Below are positions 25,101 through 32,158 of a DNA stretch of 38,611 nucleotides, in pieces. Origin of the DNA: Minisyncoccota bacterium (GTDB lineage Bacteria > Patescibacteriota > Minisyncoccia > Minisyncoccales > CG1-02-41-26); NCBI GenBank assembly GCA_028718785.1, contig JAQULB010000006.1:1-38611 (forward strand), in the 5' to 3' direction. A program made the translations under genes and the position numbers. The notes under the pieces were generated by a model that saw only the letters and a program-made list of their open reading frames with translations, had not been told where the DNA came from and made no database searches. Position 1 is the first letter of the stretch. Each line of letters begins with the position of its first letter.

Positions 25101-28100
25101 ACGCCTTTTGGCATATCAATTGTAAAATTAAACTTTACTTCCTCATTATTAGCTTTTTGTATGTCAGTTAGTTTCGCTTTTTCTTTTTTGTATTGATCAC
25201 AAAAATTGCCTAACTGAGTGGTTATATTGCTTTGTAAAATTCCAGAGATTTGAGCGGGTAAAATTCCTCTCACTGATGTTGTTAAAAAGTCCTCCATACC
25301 TTGCTGAAAACCAGAAATGGCATTCCAATAACCCATTAAGGGGTTTATAAAATTATCTTCCACAAAAACCCGAGCATAAGCCAAAGCAAACTGCAAAGCG
25401 GTTTCGGTAAAAGCGGTTGCCATTTTTTCTGCGTAATTGACCATACCTCCAGCAATATATGTTTCGGTTTTATCCAAACTGGTAATGGTGTCTGCTGCAG
25501 CTTTTGCATCTTGAGCTAAATTATCTTGTTTATAACAGCCAGAACCCCCCTCGCTCCCATCCCAAGCATACCCGGCAACATTCCCGCAAATTGATTGAGC
25601 AGACTTCTTTGGCACTGAAAAATACTTTACACTTTTTATTTTTGCAGTTTCTGATAAATCTGTTGCGTCTTCAAAAACAAAACTTTGGGGTACTTCTATT
25701 TCTTGCTTTGCTAATGTGGTAATTTCACCTGGCGTCATTAAAACACACTTTCCAGAATCCGCCTCTGTTTTTCCTACAAAATTTGTCCTGCCTTTCAAAT
25801 ATTGCCCGTTGTTATCTTTATAAACATATCCTTGCTCTAATTTTTCAAAACAAGCAGAAAGAGTTAAGTGTTCAATGCCAATGCCAAGTTTGTCAAATTG
25901 GTTTTGTGCCCATTCGTGCATTGGGTCCCCAACATATTCTTTTACTAAAGCGTCGGCCATATTTTTAGAAGCGCTTTTAGCTAATGATTTTGTTGAACTA
26001 ACTGTGTCATCAAACCAATTATTAAAGCTTGTAATTTGATTAACAATAAAGCTTGGCAACACATCTTTCATTTGCTTGTCAAGCAAGGTGTTGAGCCCGG
26101 GAATTTGATCTTGGAAGGGTGTGGACAAAGCGCCTTTAAAAATTGTGTCATAAACATTCTTCATTGGCGTGTTTAAAAATTTGCCAATTGTGTGTTCTGA
26201 ATCATTTGGAAATAAAATGTTTATAACATTTGTATTTAAAATACTGCTAATATTTGGCAGCTCGCTTGCCAAACTGGCGTCAAAAAGATGGGAAAATGTT
26301 TTGGAAAGATAATTTGGAGGCACCCCATTAGATATTAAATTTTTAACGCAATAACAGCAGGTGTCGTTTAATGCAGACGCTATTGGGCAATTATTTTGGG
26401 AAAACTTTGTAATAATGTCTTGCGCTGCCTCATTGTTAGTTTTGCATCCAGCTGAAGCGCATTTAACTAAATATGTTTTAATAAGAGCAACGTTAGTGTC
26501 ACTAACAATTCCATCTTTTATACCATCAATGGTAGCTTGGGCTATTTTATCTTTCATATTTTGAATAACCGCTTTTAAGTGGTCAGCCGCCCCGCTATCC
26601 ATAACTGCTTTTACAACATCTTCAATTTGGCCTTGATTTAAATTATAGGTTGCTTGCCCAAAAGCCGAGGTTAGGCAATCCCTAAAAATTTGCTCAATTC
26701 CCTCAAGTGGCAAGTCGGTTAATAAAGAAAACAAATTATATCTTCTGGCATCTCTGGCAATGGCGTTGTTTTTGTCGGTAATAGTTAGATCTTGCACTCC
26801 TGCTGGAGCGTGAATAATGTAAAAGAAATCACTGCCACTGACCGCTTGGGTGATAATAAAAGCATCGTTAATCGCTTGTTTATCATACATACTTTGAGCC
26901 CAAGCAAAATTAGCAGTAAGCGGAGAAAAAAGCGACTTTAACCGAGCTAAAAATCCGCTTTTATTTTTAGTATCAATAACTATAGGAGCATTCATGTCAC
27001 TATATCCGTTTGTATTTAAAACAACCAAAGGATAACCAGCATCTTGTATTTTTTTGGCTTCATTGGCAAAATCAAAACCCCAATACCCTGTAGCTTGGCT
27101 GGTGGAAAATTCAATACTATTGGCATTTAAAGCGCGAAGGATTAAGTCAGCGCTGTCTAAAAATCGGGCGTCTATTTTTGCTCTGGCTTGCAATTTGGCT
27201 TGCTGTTCTTGGATTTGCAAAACTTTATATTTGATTAAAGCGTCTACTTTTATTTTTGTGGGGAATAGCGCGTCTTTTGGAGCAACGCCGTTATTTTTTT
27301 GGCAGTCATCAGGAGTGGTGGGAATACGAAGAAGGCCTTCCGTATTAGCATCTGTTATCAAAATCCAACAAGGATCTGATTTTATTGTATCACCCACTAA
27401 TTGGTCTGGCTTGCATACTCCCCCATATCTTGCGCAAACTTGGATCGCCCCATCTTTTGTTTCTCGCACATCATGTAAATCGCAAGTTAAACATCCATTG
27501 TAATCTTTTGCTGTTCCGCAATTATCTGCTTGATTCAAACAGGCCTGGCCATTCATTTGGTTTTGAGTTATTTTGGTTTTATCTTCAAGCCCGGGCTTGC
27601 ATCCAGAATTGCCCAAAGATGTATCAGAATATCCAAGCGATATTCCGCATTGACATTTTTTTTGCAAATCTTGCAATTCCAAAACCAACTGAGCCACTTT
27701 TTTTAACGCGTCGGCTGTTTCTCGCAAAGGTATTTCCGCTCTATATATTACTTGGTCTTGAACTTCTCCTGTTGCTTGAGCGCCTGTGAACAAAAAAGCA
27801 AAAACCTTGTTCCAAAACCCTTGATTATTTTTTGAGGGGGCAATAGCAACAATATTTTTTGTTGGTAGCACACATCCATTCATCCTAACTGGATCTTTTT
27901 CGTCCATATCTCTTAGATACTTTCCATTTTTATCCATTGTTCCTCCGTAGCCATCAGTTAAGCAATCCTTTCCGTTGATTTTTTCATAATACTGGTTGTT
28001 TTTGTCTATATGGATTTCTTCTTCTAAGTTATCTAACGAGCTATTTAAATCCCCAGCAAACGAAACCCTTTGAGCCACTACTGTGTTGGGGTTGTATGGG

Positions 28101-28549
28101 CTGGCGGTGGTTGAAGTAATTTGTTTGAGTTCTGGTTTTTGTAATGTTAAAGAAAGCAATTGAGGGTTTATAAAATAAAGAAACAAATAAGCGCAAATTA
28201 AAATAAAAAGCCCCAGCATGGCGTTGCTTGCCATTTGTTTTGATAAAGTTAAATATTTGGGCCTTGAAGAAGAAACAATATACAAAACCCCCGAAACAAG
28301 CAAAGCAATCAAACCAGCCCCAATGGATATAAAAAACACCAGCTTAAAAATATAGCTTGTGATAAAACCAATTTGCTGGCTTGTGGTTACATTTTGATAA
28401 TCGCTCAGCCGACCCAATCCCGGGATGTTGGGATATGAAAGCTCCAAAGCCAAAGCAAATCTTCCCATTAAAATAAAAATGACAACCAAAAAACCAAACA
28501 AAACTTTCTTAAGGGCTTTATGCCTTATGTTGCAAATTTCATGTTTCAT
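22124..28549 (-). CDS. Giant (2141 aa) VirB2/TrbC-like membrane-anchored protein
   Basis: The N-terminus has a signal-like helix ('VLFGFLVVIFILMGRFALA') and a two-helix VirB2-like module ('YIFKLVFFISIGAGLIALLV', ending 'SGVLYIVSSS', and 'AMLGLFILICAYLFLYFINP'). About 2000 mostly soluble residues follow, with clusters of Cys pairs at about 300-390, 1350-1450, 1610-1640 and 1990-2130, and repeated amphipathic helices. Internal hydrophobic/AxA segments occur ('FAFLFTGAQA', 'SPLTANFAWAQ'). I recognise no enzymatic domain. It starts 3 nt after the virB4 stop, which implies tight coupling to the motor ATPase. The same anchor module begins the two pilin-fusion proteins downstream, so these are best seen as one family of surface-exposed VirB2-like fusions. 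The first residues ('MKHEICNIRHKA') come from a repeat-like ATGAAACATGAAATTTG sequence. Confidence 0.75.
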   Translation of the reverse strand: MKHEICNIRHKALKKVLFGFLVVIFILMGRFALALELSYPNIPGLGRLSDYQNVTTSQQIGFITSYIFKLVFFISIGAGLIALLVSGVLYIVSSSRPKYLTLSKQMASNAMLGLFILICAYLFLYFINPQLLSLTLQKPELKQITSTTASPYNPNTVVAQRVSFAGDLNSSLDNLEEEIHIDKNNQYYEKINGKDCLTDGYGGTMDKNGKYLRDMDEKDPVRMNGCVLPTKNIVAIAPSKNNQGFWNKVFAFLFTGAQATGEVQDQVIYRAEIPLRETADALKKVAQLVLELQDLQKKCQCGISLGYSDTSLGNSGCKPGLEDKTKITQNQMNGQACLNQADNCGTAKDYNGCLTCDLHDVRETKDGAIQVCARYGGVCKPDQLVGDTIKSDPCWILITDANTEGLLRIPTTPDDCQKNNGVAPKDALFPTKIKVDALIKYKVLQIQEQQAKLQARAKIDARFLDSADLILRALNANSIEFSTSQATGYWGFDFANEAKKIQDAGYPLVVLNTNGYSDMNAPIVIDTKNKSGFLARLKSLFSPLTANFAWAQSMYDKQAINDAFIITQAVSGSDFFYIIHAPAGVQDLTITDKNNAIARDARRYNLFSLLTDLPLEGIEQIFRDCLTSAFGQATYNLNQGQIEDVVKAVMDSGAADHLKAVIQNMKDKIAQATIDGIKDGIVSDTNVALIKTYLVKCASAGCKTNNEAAQDIITKFSQNNCPIASALNDTCCYCVKNLISNGVPPNYLSKTFSHLFDASLASELPNISSILNTNVINILFPNDSEHTIGKFLNTPMKNVYDTIFKGALSTPFQDQIPGLNTLLDKQMKDVLPSFIVNQITSFNNWFDDTVSSTKSLAKSASKNMADALVKEYVGDPMHEWAQNQFDKLGIGIEHLTLSACFEKLEQGYVYKDNNGQYLKGRTNFVGKTEADSGKCVLMTPGEITTLAKQEIEVPQSFVFEDATDLSETAKIKSVKYFSVPKKSAQSICGNVAGYAWDGSEGGSGCYKQDNLAQDAKAAADTITSLDKTETYIAGGMVNYAEKMATAFTETALQFALAYARVFVEDNFINPLMGYWNAISGFQQGMEDFLTTSVRGILPAQISGILQSNITTQLGNFCDQYKKEKAKLTDIQKANNEEVKFNFTIDMPKGVFWDGKNSIEQKMDIPQETGDAICKIDKAFNTTPWQEITIMCDRNNNTAVGDRVPLEDNLCKGVETLNSKLIDVLSSICIGGEDKCFDINNWFNRPLLSIFFPNSPLDAIKKLVGKDGTPKNLVCGTLPILKQENNNFIAPASLCQNIISSQFGIIPVFKKDSELTSDQINLKPWCAFVYGACSPSVAFGQTTVGKIIKDTIVKSCGSYGNQANCPGQCYCKYYCPKITNSSCYADENVCQTCSSLAQNSIFYSLISLSTQKPLLSDRSSSQKNDETQFYADMDNDFPVFDSDIQAAAKKREIAWTDVEEKKRAGFGLSSFVEILNKGLSVQDLTLRNLLKQDEILGLTPYQAFVDKVCPQTEEGTDERAFCDMLNQAPKEVFGLDLPLKNYIKPEEFQILFDMLQDLKDGSPSDCQKGEQFIERGGQGLCCDANLNLCYKVGEKPAGLSQLLDYMETRDPIDALRELQQTMPVNDTGFSGVFPYITTISDSMGCLALNKTVRSGCSPTIIADLQANGLPIDDLIVPADQNINVFFEKQINVPQANILGMLTDKRNAVAVSYYFYKPTAGENLILVYREPNPAKVAFGDTLDFMTTPIGDIMDKLFSQQTIADYICNQIDPALCDAKIDTAWKNNSAKITDILKSTPLDLVATYLNKPLSIKSGQSLMDAISANTALGQPIVDTLGALTGLDALIGNKIGGPITNIKDWADKGAKSGVKALQDGLQSALVDWPQSIAPQWLAEFYGFNVGKNTANDIAGAPCYPQPTTGAMAGQCDTKKGEVERITTSNKKECCILAKGESCQPRCREVDDKVLQCDVLSGERPSVEQQFIDGAVHRICCFAGSETNNPDDNTSYGFQTTEPLTCRPKPLEGCEANEVENPNDNSKCCVPVIKFCKKARAVNFDAGGKCRASDENGDSSYETKDQANGVCKFYETYKQTLPPLPTGTTPTVEDQGYCCSTVSQCIVNRFSSHLENVAEMMADGQLPLDSLTK

Positions 28550-28552
28550 GTT

Positions 28553-30343
28553 TTAGGTTTCAAGGTCTTTTTTGGCCTGTTTTATTTTCACTAACTCTTC
28601 AGGAGAGCTGGTGATAATTTGGTCTTCTGTGTAAGAAGCCACTCCTTTTAAAGCCACTCTTTTTTGCCCAGCAATAAAAATACCTTCTCCCACATCACAC
28701 TGCAAAAGCATATTTTTTTCTTCATCGGTTAAAGCAAATGTTTCTTTGACAACATCAATAGCAGCTGAGCTTTGTTTTAATAAAAACTGCAAAGAAGAAT
28801 TGCTAACAATTGGCTTGCCATAGTCAGATCTCATAAAATCAGAAACATCTTGGGTGATGGTTGTTACTCCAAGCCAATACTTCCTGGCTCTTTTGCAAAT
28901 ACCATACAAAAATGAAGCCCCGTCTTCGGACTGCATAATCCACCACGCCTCATCAATCAATAAAATTCTTTTTTTAAGCGACTCTCTAATGGTATTCCAA
29001 ATAAAATGCAAGATAATAAACATTGCCATTGGCCTTAACTCATCTTCCATATCGCGCAAGCCAAAAACTGTAAAGCCCTTGTCTATTGAAATATTGGTGG
29101 GAGAGTTAAAAAAATTGGCATAGCTTCCTTTGGTGTATTTTTGCAATCTTTCAACTAATGACTCTGTGCCATCCATTGACGATAAAACCGCCTCAAGATC
29201 GGAAAGTAAGGGAATTTTTTCTTTCCATAAGGTGGGGTCAGAGTTTGGCACAATGTCCCGAGCCGCGTATGTTTCGGTGATGGCTCTATCAATAATGGCG
29301 TCTTCTTGGGCTGTGAGCCCTCCAAGCATTAAGCGAAAAAGCCCCACCATATTGATAACATTGCTCCTTAAAACATCGTCTGGGTCTTCGTCTTCTCGTG
29401 GAGTTGGCAAGTCAAAAAGATTTAAATGATTTTCTGAATTTAAAGAAACTTTAAAAAACGATCCCCCAACCGATTCGGTTAAATAAGCGTATTCATTTTC
29501 TGGGTCAACCACCATAATATCCACCCCCTGAATTAAATAACGCAAAATTTCCAGCTTAATAAAATAAGATTTTCCAGCGCCCGCTTTAGCAAATATTACA
29601 AGGTTAAAATTCTCTAAAGTAAATCTATCAAACAAAACTAAAGAATTGTTGTGTAGGTTTATGCCATAAAGAATGCCCTCGTTGGCTGATAGGTCGGGAG
29701 AAACAAAAGGAAAAATGCTTGATAATGGCGCTGTATTTAGGGGCGTGTTTACCATTAACTCGTCAATGCCATAAGGCATACAAGAAATAAATCCTTGTTT
29801 TTCTCTCATTAAGGCGGGTTTTACGTAAATTAACCGGGACTCAAAAATTGAACGCAAAAATGTTTCTGTTTCTCGCAGTTCTTGTTCTGAATCCCCGTAA
29901 ATTGTAATGTAAAGCCCCAGCCGAAAAACTCTTTCTCTGGCAGTTTGAAGTTCGTCTCTTAAATTTTCAATATCCTCGTAGGCAGTTTGCAAAGAAGGGT
30001 CGCGAATTAGGCCTTTTTCTTCTCTTTCTTCAATTTCTGCTTGAACTTCAGTAACTTTTTTCCGCAATTTTTTCAAAATTAAACCCGACTCAACCGGATG
30101 AATATGCATGGAGATGTCCATTGGAAAATTAACATTAATAATTGGCGCTAACCACCCAGTTGTTAAATATCTTGGATAAGAAAAAATAAAAAAGGACTTG
30201 CAAAGCCGTTCTCCCAATATTAAATAATTTTGTTTTACTTCAACAAGGGAGGGAGCGATAATATCGGCAATGTCAATGTCTTCGGCTTTAACTTCAAGCT
30301 GTTCTTCTGATTTTTTTTTAAAAAATGGTAATTGAAATGGCAT
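28553..30343 (-). CDS. virB4: VirB4-family T4SS ATPase
   Basis: A 596-aa ATPase with Walker A 'FAKAGAGKSYFIK' (about residues 250-262), 'VVDPENEYAYL', and Walker B 'ILLIDEAWWIM' (about 458-468), followed by 'GVTTITQDVSDFM' (sensor/Q region). VirB4 powers T4SS pilus assembly and substrate transfer at the inner membrane face. An N-terminal region ('RYLTTGWLAPIINVNFPMDI') matches the VirB4/TraC accessory region. The protein is shorter than classical VirB4 (about 800 aa), and another TraC-N-like protein is encoded just upstream. It is preceded by a structured leader element and followed by the 2141-aa gene 3 nt after its stop. Confidence 0.92.
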   Translation of the reverse strand: MPFQLPFFKKKSEEQLEVKAEDIDIADIIAPSLVEVKQNYLILGERLCKSFFIFSYPRYLTTGWLAPIINVNFPMDISMHIHPVESGLILKKLRKKVTEVQAEIEEREEKGLIRDPSLQTAYEDIENLRDELQTARERVFRLGLYITIYGDSEQELRETETFLRSIFESRLIYVKPALMREKQGFISCMPYGIDELMVNTPLNTAPLSSIFPFVSPDLSANEGILYGINLHNNSLVLFDRFTLENFNLVIFAKAGAGKSYFIKLEILRYLIQGVDIMVVDPENEYAYLTESVGGSFFKVSLNSENHLNLFDLPTPREDEDPDDVLRSNVINMVGLFRLMLGGLTAQEDAIIDRAITETYAARDIVPNSDPTLWKEKIPLLSDLEAVLSSMDGTESLVERLQKYTKGSYANFFNSPTNISIDKGFTVFGLRDMEDELRPMAMFIILHFIWNTIRESLKKRILLIDEAWWIMQSEDGASFLYGICKRARKYWLGVTTITQDVSDFMRSDYGKPIVSNSSLQFLLKQSSAAIDVVKETFALTDEEKNMLLQCDVGEGIFIAGQKRVALKGVASYTEDQIITSSPEELVKIKQAKKDLET

Positions 30344-30350
30344 GTTAAAA

Positions 30351-30537
30351 GTCGTTAATGAATGAAGTGGCGATTAGCCACGAGTGAATTTACGAATTTT
30401 TACACCCCGTGGAGTAGAAATTTGTCTCACAAATTTCTGTTCTAAATTTTTAGCAAAAAATTTAGAATTACTCCACAGGGTAAATTACACCAGCCGCTCA
30501 AATTTCGGCTTTTCGGCTCGCTTTCGCGGGGCGTCAT
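30351..30537 (-). promoter_or_regulatory. Structured leader element L3 upstream of virB4
   Basis: Read on the minus strand it contains a GC-rich 5' part with the hairpin CGC-GAAA-GCG. Next comes a three-way module (30402-30483): base stem CCCTGTGGAGTA / TACTCCACGGGG enclosing the hairpins TTCTAAATTTTTT..AAAAATTTAGAA and GAAATTTGT..ACAAATTTC. The 3' part has the hairpin GTGGC-TAATC-GCCAC (30367-30381) and then CATTAACGACTT just before the ATG. Element L1 upstream of prgI has the same layout, with the inner hairpin changed compensatorily (C-G to T-A). Confidence 0.7.
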
Positions 30538-31173
30538 TTATTTAATCAATTCTGGAATAATTTCTGGGTAATAACCAAACTCGGCCTCTTTTGGATGATG
30601 CAAGCCCCAAAAAAGCTCTATCATTTCTGGGCTGGTTAAGGGCACAACATTGAGCCCGCACCTTTTTAAACCAATGGCCACAAACTCCATTCTTTGCATT
30701 AGTTGTTCTTTGCATCTTTTAATGGTTTCCTCAGTAAACGAGGGCATCTTGGGATTTATTTTCAAAGCCCCTCCATTGTTTAACCCCTCTCCCAAAGAAT
30801 AAGGCACAACAACAAAAAATTGCTTGGTCATAATTGTTCCCCCAGACACCATCCCTTCAATAAATTTTCTATATTCTGTTGTTTGAATTTTTAAAAGCTC
30901 GTTTTCTTGTTTTTCTTCAAGCTCTTTTAGTTTGTCAAAATAACCAGTGATATTTAACCTTCTTGATTGAACAACAATTTGACAGGAAAAATCCAAGGAA
31001 TTTAAAAAACTTTGAAATTGATAAATAATAGCGTTTTGTTCGTCTTCTGACTTTAAATCAAAATTAACCGAAGATATCATTAAAATCCCCCTGAAGGATT
31101 TATTTTTAAGCATCATTACGCCCTCTTTTATTTGGCTAAATTGCAAAAAATTTTGAGTGGATGAAAATGACAT
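30538..31173 (-). CDS. TraC/VirB4 N-terminal-domain-like T4SS protein
   Basis: A 211-aa soluble protein with 'FRGILMISSVNFDLKSEDEQ', 'FQSFLNSLDFSCQIVVQSRR' and 'LTSPEMIELFWGLHHP'. This corresponds to the N-terminal domain that precedes the ATPase core in VirB4/TraC-type proteins. No Walker motifs are present. It lies between prgI and virB4, so the VirB4 function appears split into an accessory N-domain protein and a motor protein. It probably works at the membrane with PrgI and VirB4. Its stop is immediately followed by leader element L3, and L2 precedes its start. Confidence 0.75.
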   Translation of the reverse strand: MSFSSTQNFLQFSQIKEGVMMLKNKSFRGILMISSVNFDLKSEDEQNAIIYQFQSFLNSLDFSCQIVVQSRRLNITGYFDKLKELEEKQENELLKIQTTEYRKFIEGMVSGGTIMTKQFFVVVPYSLGEGLNNGGALKINPKMPSFTEETIKRCKEQLMQRMEFVAIGLKRCGLNVVPLTSPEMIELFWGLHHPKEAEFGYYPEIIPELIK

Positions 31174-31316
31174 ATTAGAAATTCTTAATTGAATGGTGAG
31201 CGATTAGCGAACCGTGAAATTTAGAAGTTCTTATACCCTGTTAAATAATTTCGCCTTTGGCGAAATTGCCCAAAGGGCATTCAACAGGGTTCTCTGAAAG
31301 TTCAAACTTCATTTTC
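31174..31316 (-). promoter_or_regulatory. Structured leader element L2 between prgI and the TraC-like gene
   Basis: On the minus strand the base stem ACCCTGTT / AACAGGGT (31234-31290) encloses two hairpins, GCCC-TTT-GGGC and AATTTCGCC-AAA-GGCGAAATT. The same layout as L1 and L3 is made of different sequence. A 3' part GGTTCGCTAATCGCTCACC parallels the GGCTAATCGCC hairpin of L1/L3 just before the ATG. Its 5' edge (GAAGTTTGAACTTTCAGAG) matches L1 (GAAGTTAGAACTTACGGAG) and supplies the TGA stop of prgI. Confidence 0.65.
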
Positions 31317-31733
31317 TTCCCCTGAAACTTTCGGAGAAAAATCCAACCTCGCCCCCAAAGAAGATAGCCGACTTTGGGGGGCCATTTTTAAGGGCGCCTC
31401 TCTTTTTTCAACTTTTTTAACCTTTTTTTCAACTAATGTAATTGGGGAGCTTGCTCTTTTTTTGTCCCAAACATAAACCCGCCCTCCAAGCAAAAAGCCA
31501 AAAGAGTGGAAAATAATTTGAGGCAAGGTTTGTCCGCCCACTTTAATAAATGTGGCCGCTAAAAAACCACCCCCAACAATAATTGTCAATAAAACAAAAA
31601 TAACTTTTGGCAAAATATAATACAAAACAAATAAAATAAATCCCAATCCAGCCATAATGGCTAAATTTTTAAATGTTAAACCAAAAGCCACCACTGACTC
31701 TCTTTCCAAAAATTTTGGCACTGTAAACTGCAT
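31302..31733 (-). CDS. PrgI family protein (VirB3-like T4SS membrane component)
   Basis: A 143-aa protein with the N-terminal 'MQFTVPKFLERESVVAFGLT' and two adjacent membrane helices ('LAIMAGLGFILFVLYYILP', 'VIFVLLTIIVGGGFLAATFI'), followed by 'LPQIIFHSFGFLLGGRVYVW'. This is the PrgI layout, an inner-membrane partner of VirB4 in Gram-positive-style T4SS. The tail is basic (KKVEKRE). It is the first gene of the minus-strand T4SS array and lies downstream of the tandem promoter and the long leader. Its 3' end runs into leader element L2. Confidence 0.85.
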   Translation of the reverse strand: MQFTVPKFLERESVVAFGLTFKNLAIMAGLGFILFVLYYILPKVIFVLLTIIVGGGFLAATFIKVGGQTLPQIIFHSFGFLLGGRVYVWDKKRASSPITLVEKKVKKVEKREAPLKMAPQSRLSSLGARLDFSPKVSGEENEV

Positions 31734-31742
31734 GTCTTAGAA

Positions 31743-32018
31743 GTCGTTAATGAATGAAGTGGCGATTAGCCACGAGTGAATTTACGAGTTCTTAGATCCT
31801 GTTAAACGCGACCGACTTTAGGGAGCGTTTAATCGGGATATTCCTTTTTAAGTTTAATGATTTGAAAATTCATTACAGATTCTTACACCCTGTGGAGTAA
31901 TTTTAAATTTTTTGCTAAAAATTTAAAATAGAAATTTGCCCTACAAATTTCTACTCCACGGGGTAAGTCCTCCGTAAGTTCTAACTTCGGCTAATCGCCT
32001 TGCCATCACTAACGGATT
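31743..32018 (-). promoter_or_regulatory. Long structured 5' leader L1 of the T4SS operon
   Basis: About 270 nt lie between the predicted transcription start and prgI. The 5' arm CGTTAGTGAtggcaaGGCGATTAGCC can pair with the 3' arm GGCTAATCGCCactTCATtcaTTAACG and close the whole leader. Inside are the three-way module 31884-31965 (CCCTGTGGAGTA base stem, two AT-rich hairpins), a TAATGA/TCATTA hairpin, and a hairpin of GATTAAACGC/GCGTTTAACAGG arms. Related elements recur before the next two genes (L2, L3). The arms also look like terminal inverted repeats, so a MITE-like origin is possible. Confidence 0.7.
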
Positions 32019-32058
32019 ACTTATTATACCATATCAAATTATACCATATCAAAAACAA
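32019..32058 (-). promoter_or_regulatory. Tandem duplicated extended -10 promoter of the T4SS operon
   Basis: The 15-mer TTGATATGGTATAAT occurs twice head to tail (32038-32052 and 32023-32037). Each copy supplies TGnTATAAT, an extended -10. The TTGATA of the upstream copy also sits 18 bp from the downstream TATAAT as a -35. The start point would fall near 32016, the 5' end of leader L1. Confidence 0.7.
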
Positions 32059-32085
32059 AACAACCTTGTGGATATTTTTATTCAC

Positions 32086-32150
32086 CCCCACACCAAAATT
32101 TTAGTGTGGGAGTAAACAAAAACAGCCCTTTCGGCTGCTTTTTTGTTTTT
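32086..32150. terminator. Two adjacent hairpins; bidirectional terminator for the metallopeptidase gene
   Basis: CAGCC-CTTTC-GGCTG with CTTTTTTGTTTTT on the plus side and GTTTTTGTTT on the minus side (32122-32150). Next to it is a second hairpin CCCACAC/GTGTGGG (32089-32111). It ends the minus-strand metallopeptidase transcript just before the T4SS promoter. Confidence 0.7.
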
Positions 32151-32158
32151 AAAAAAAA

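Noticed and set aside
24639-25196. 185-aa plus ORF, and 176-aa plus ORF at 21493-22023
   Set aside because: Antisense shadows within the continuous 2141-aa and 2536-aa frames; composition is that of a complementary strand.
22124-28549. Possibility that the giant frames are artefacts of stop-codon reassignment
   Set aside because: TGA acts as a normal stop (prgI and the nucleotidyltransferase at 7498 end in TGA), and the giant frames contain no in-frame stop of any kind.
30351-32018. CRISPR array
   Set aside because: The repeats are few, structured, unequal in length and lack regular spacers; no cas genes are present.
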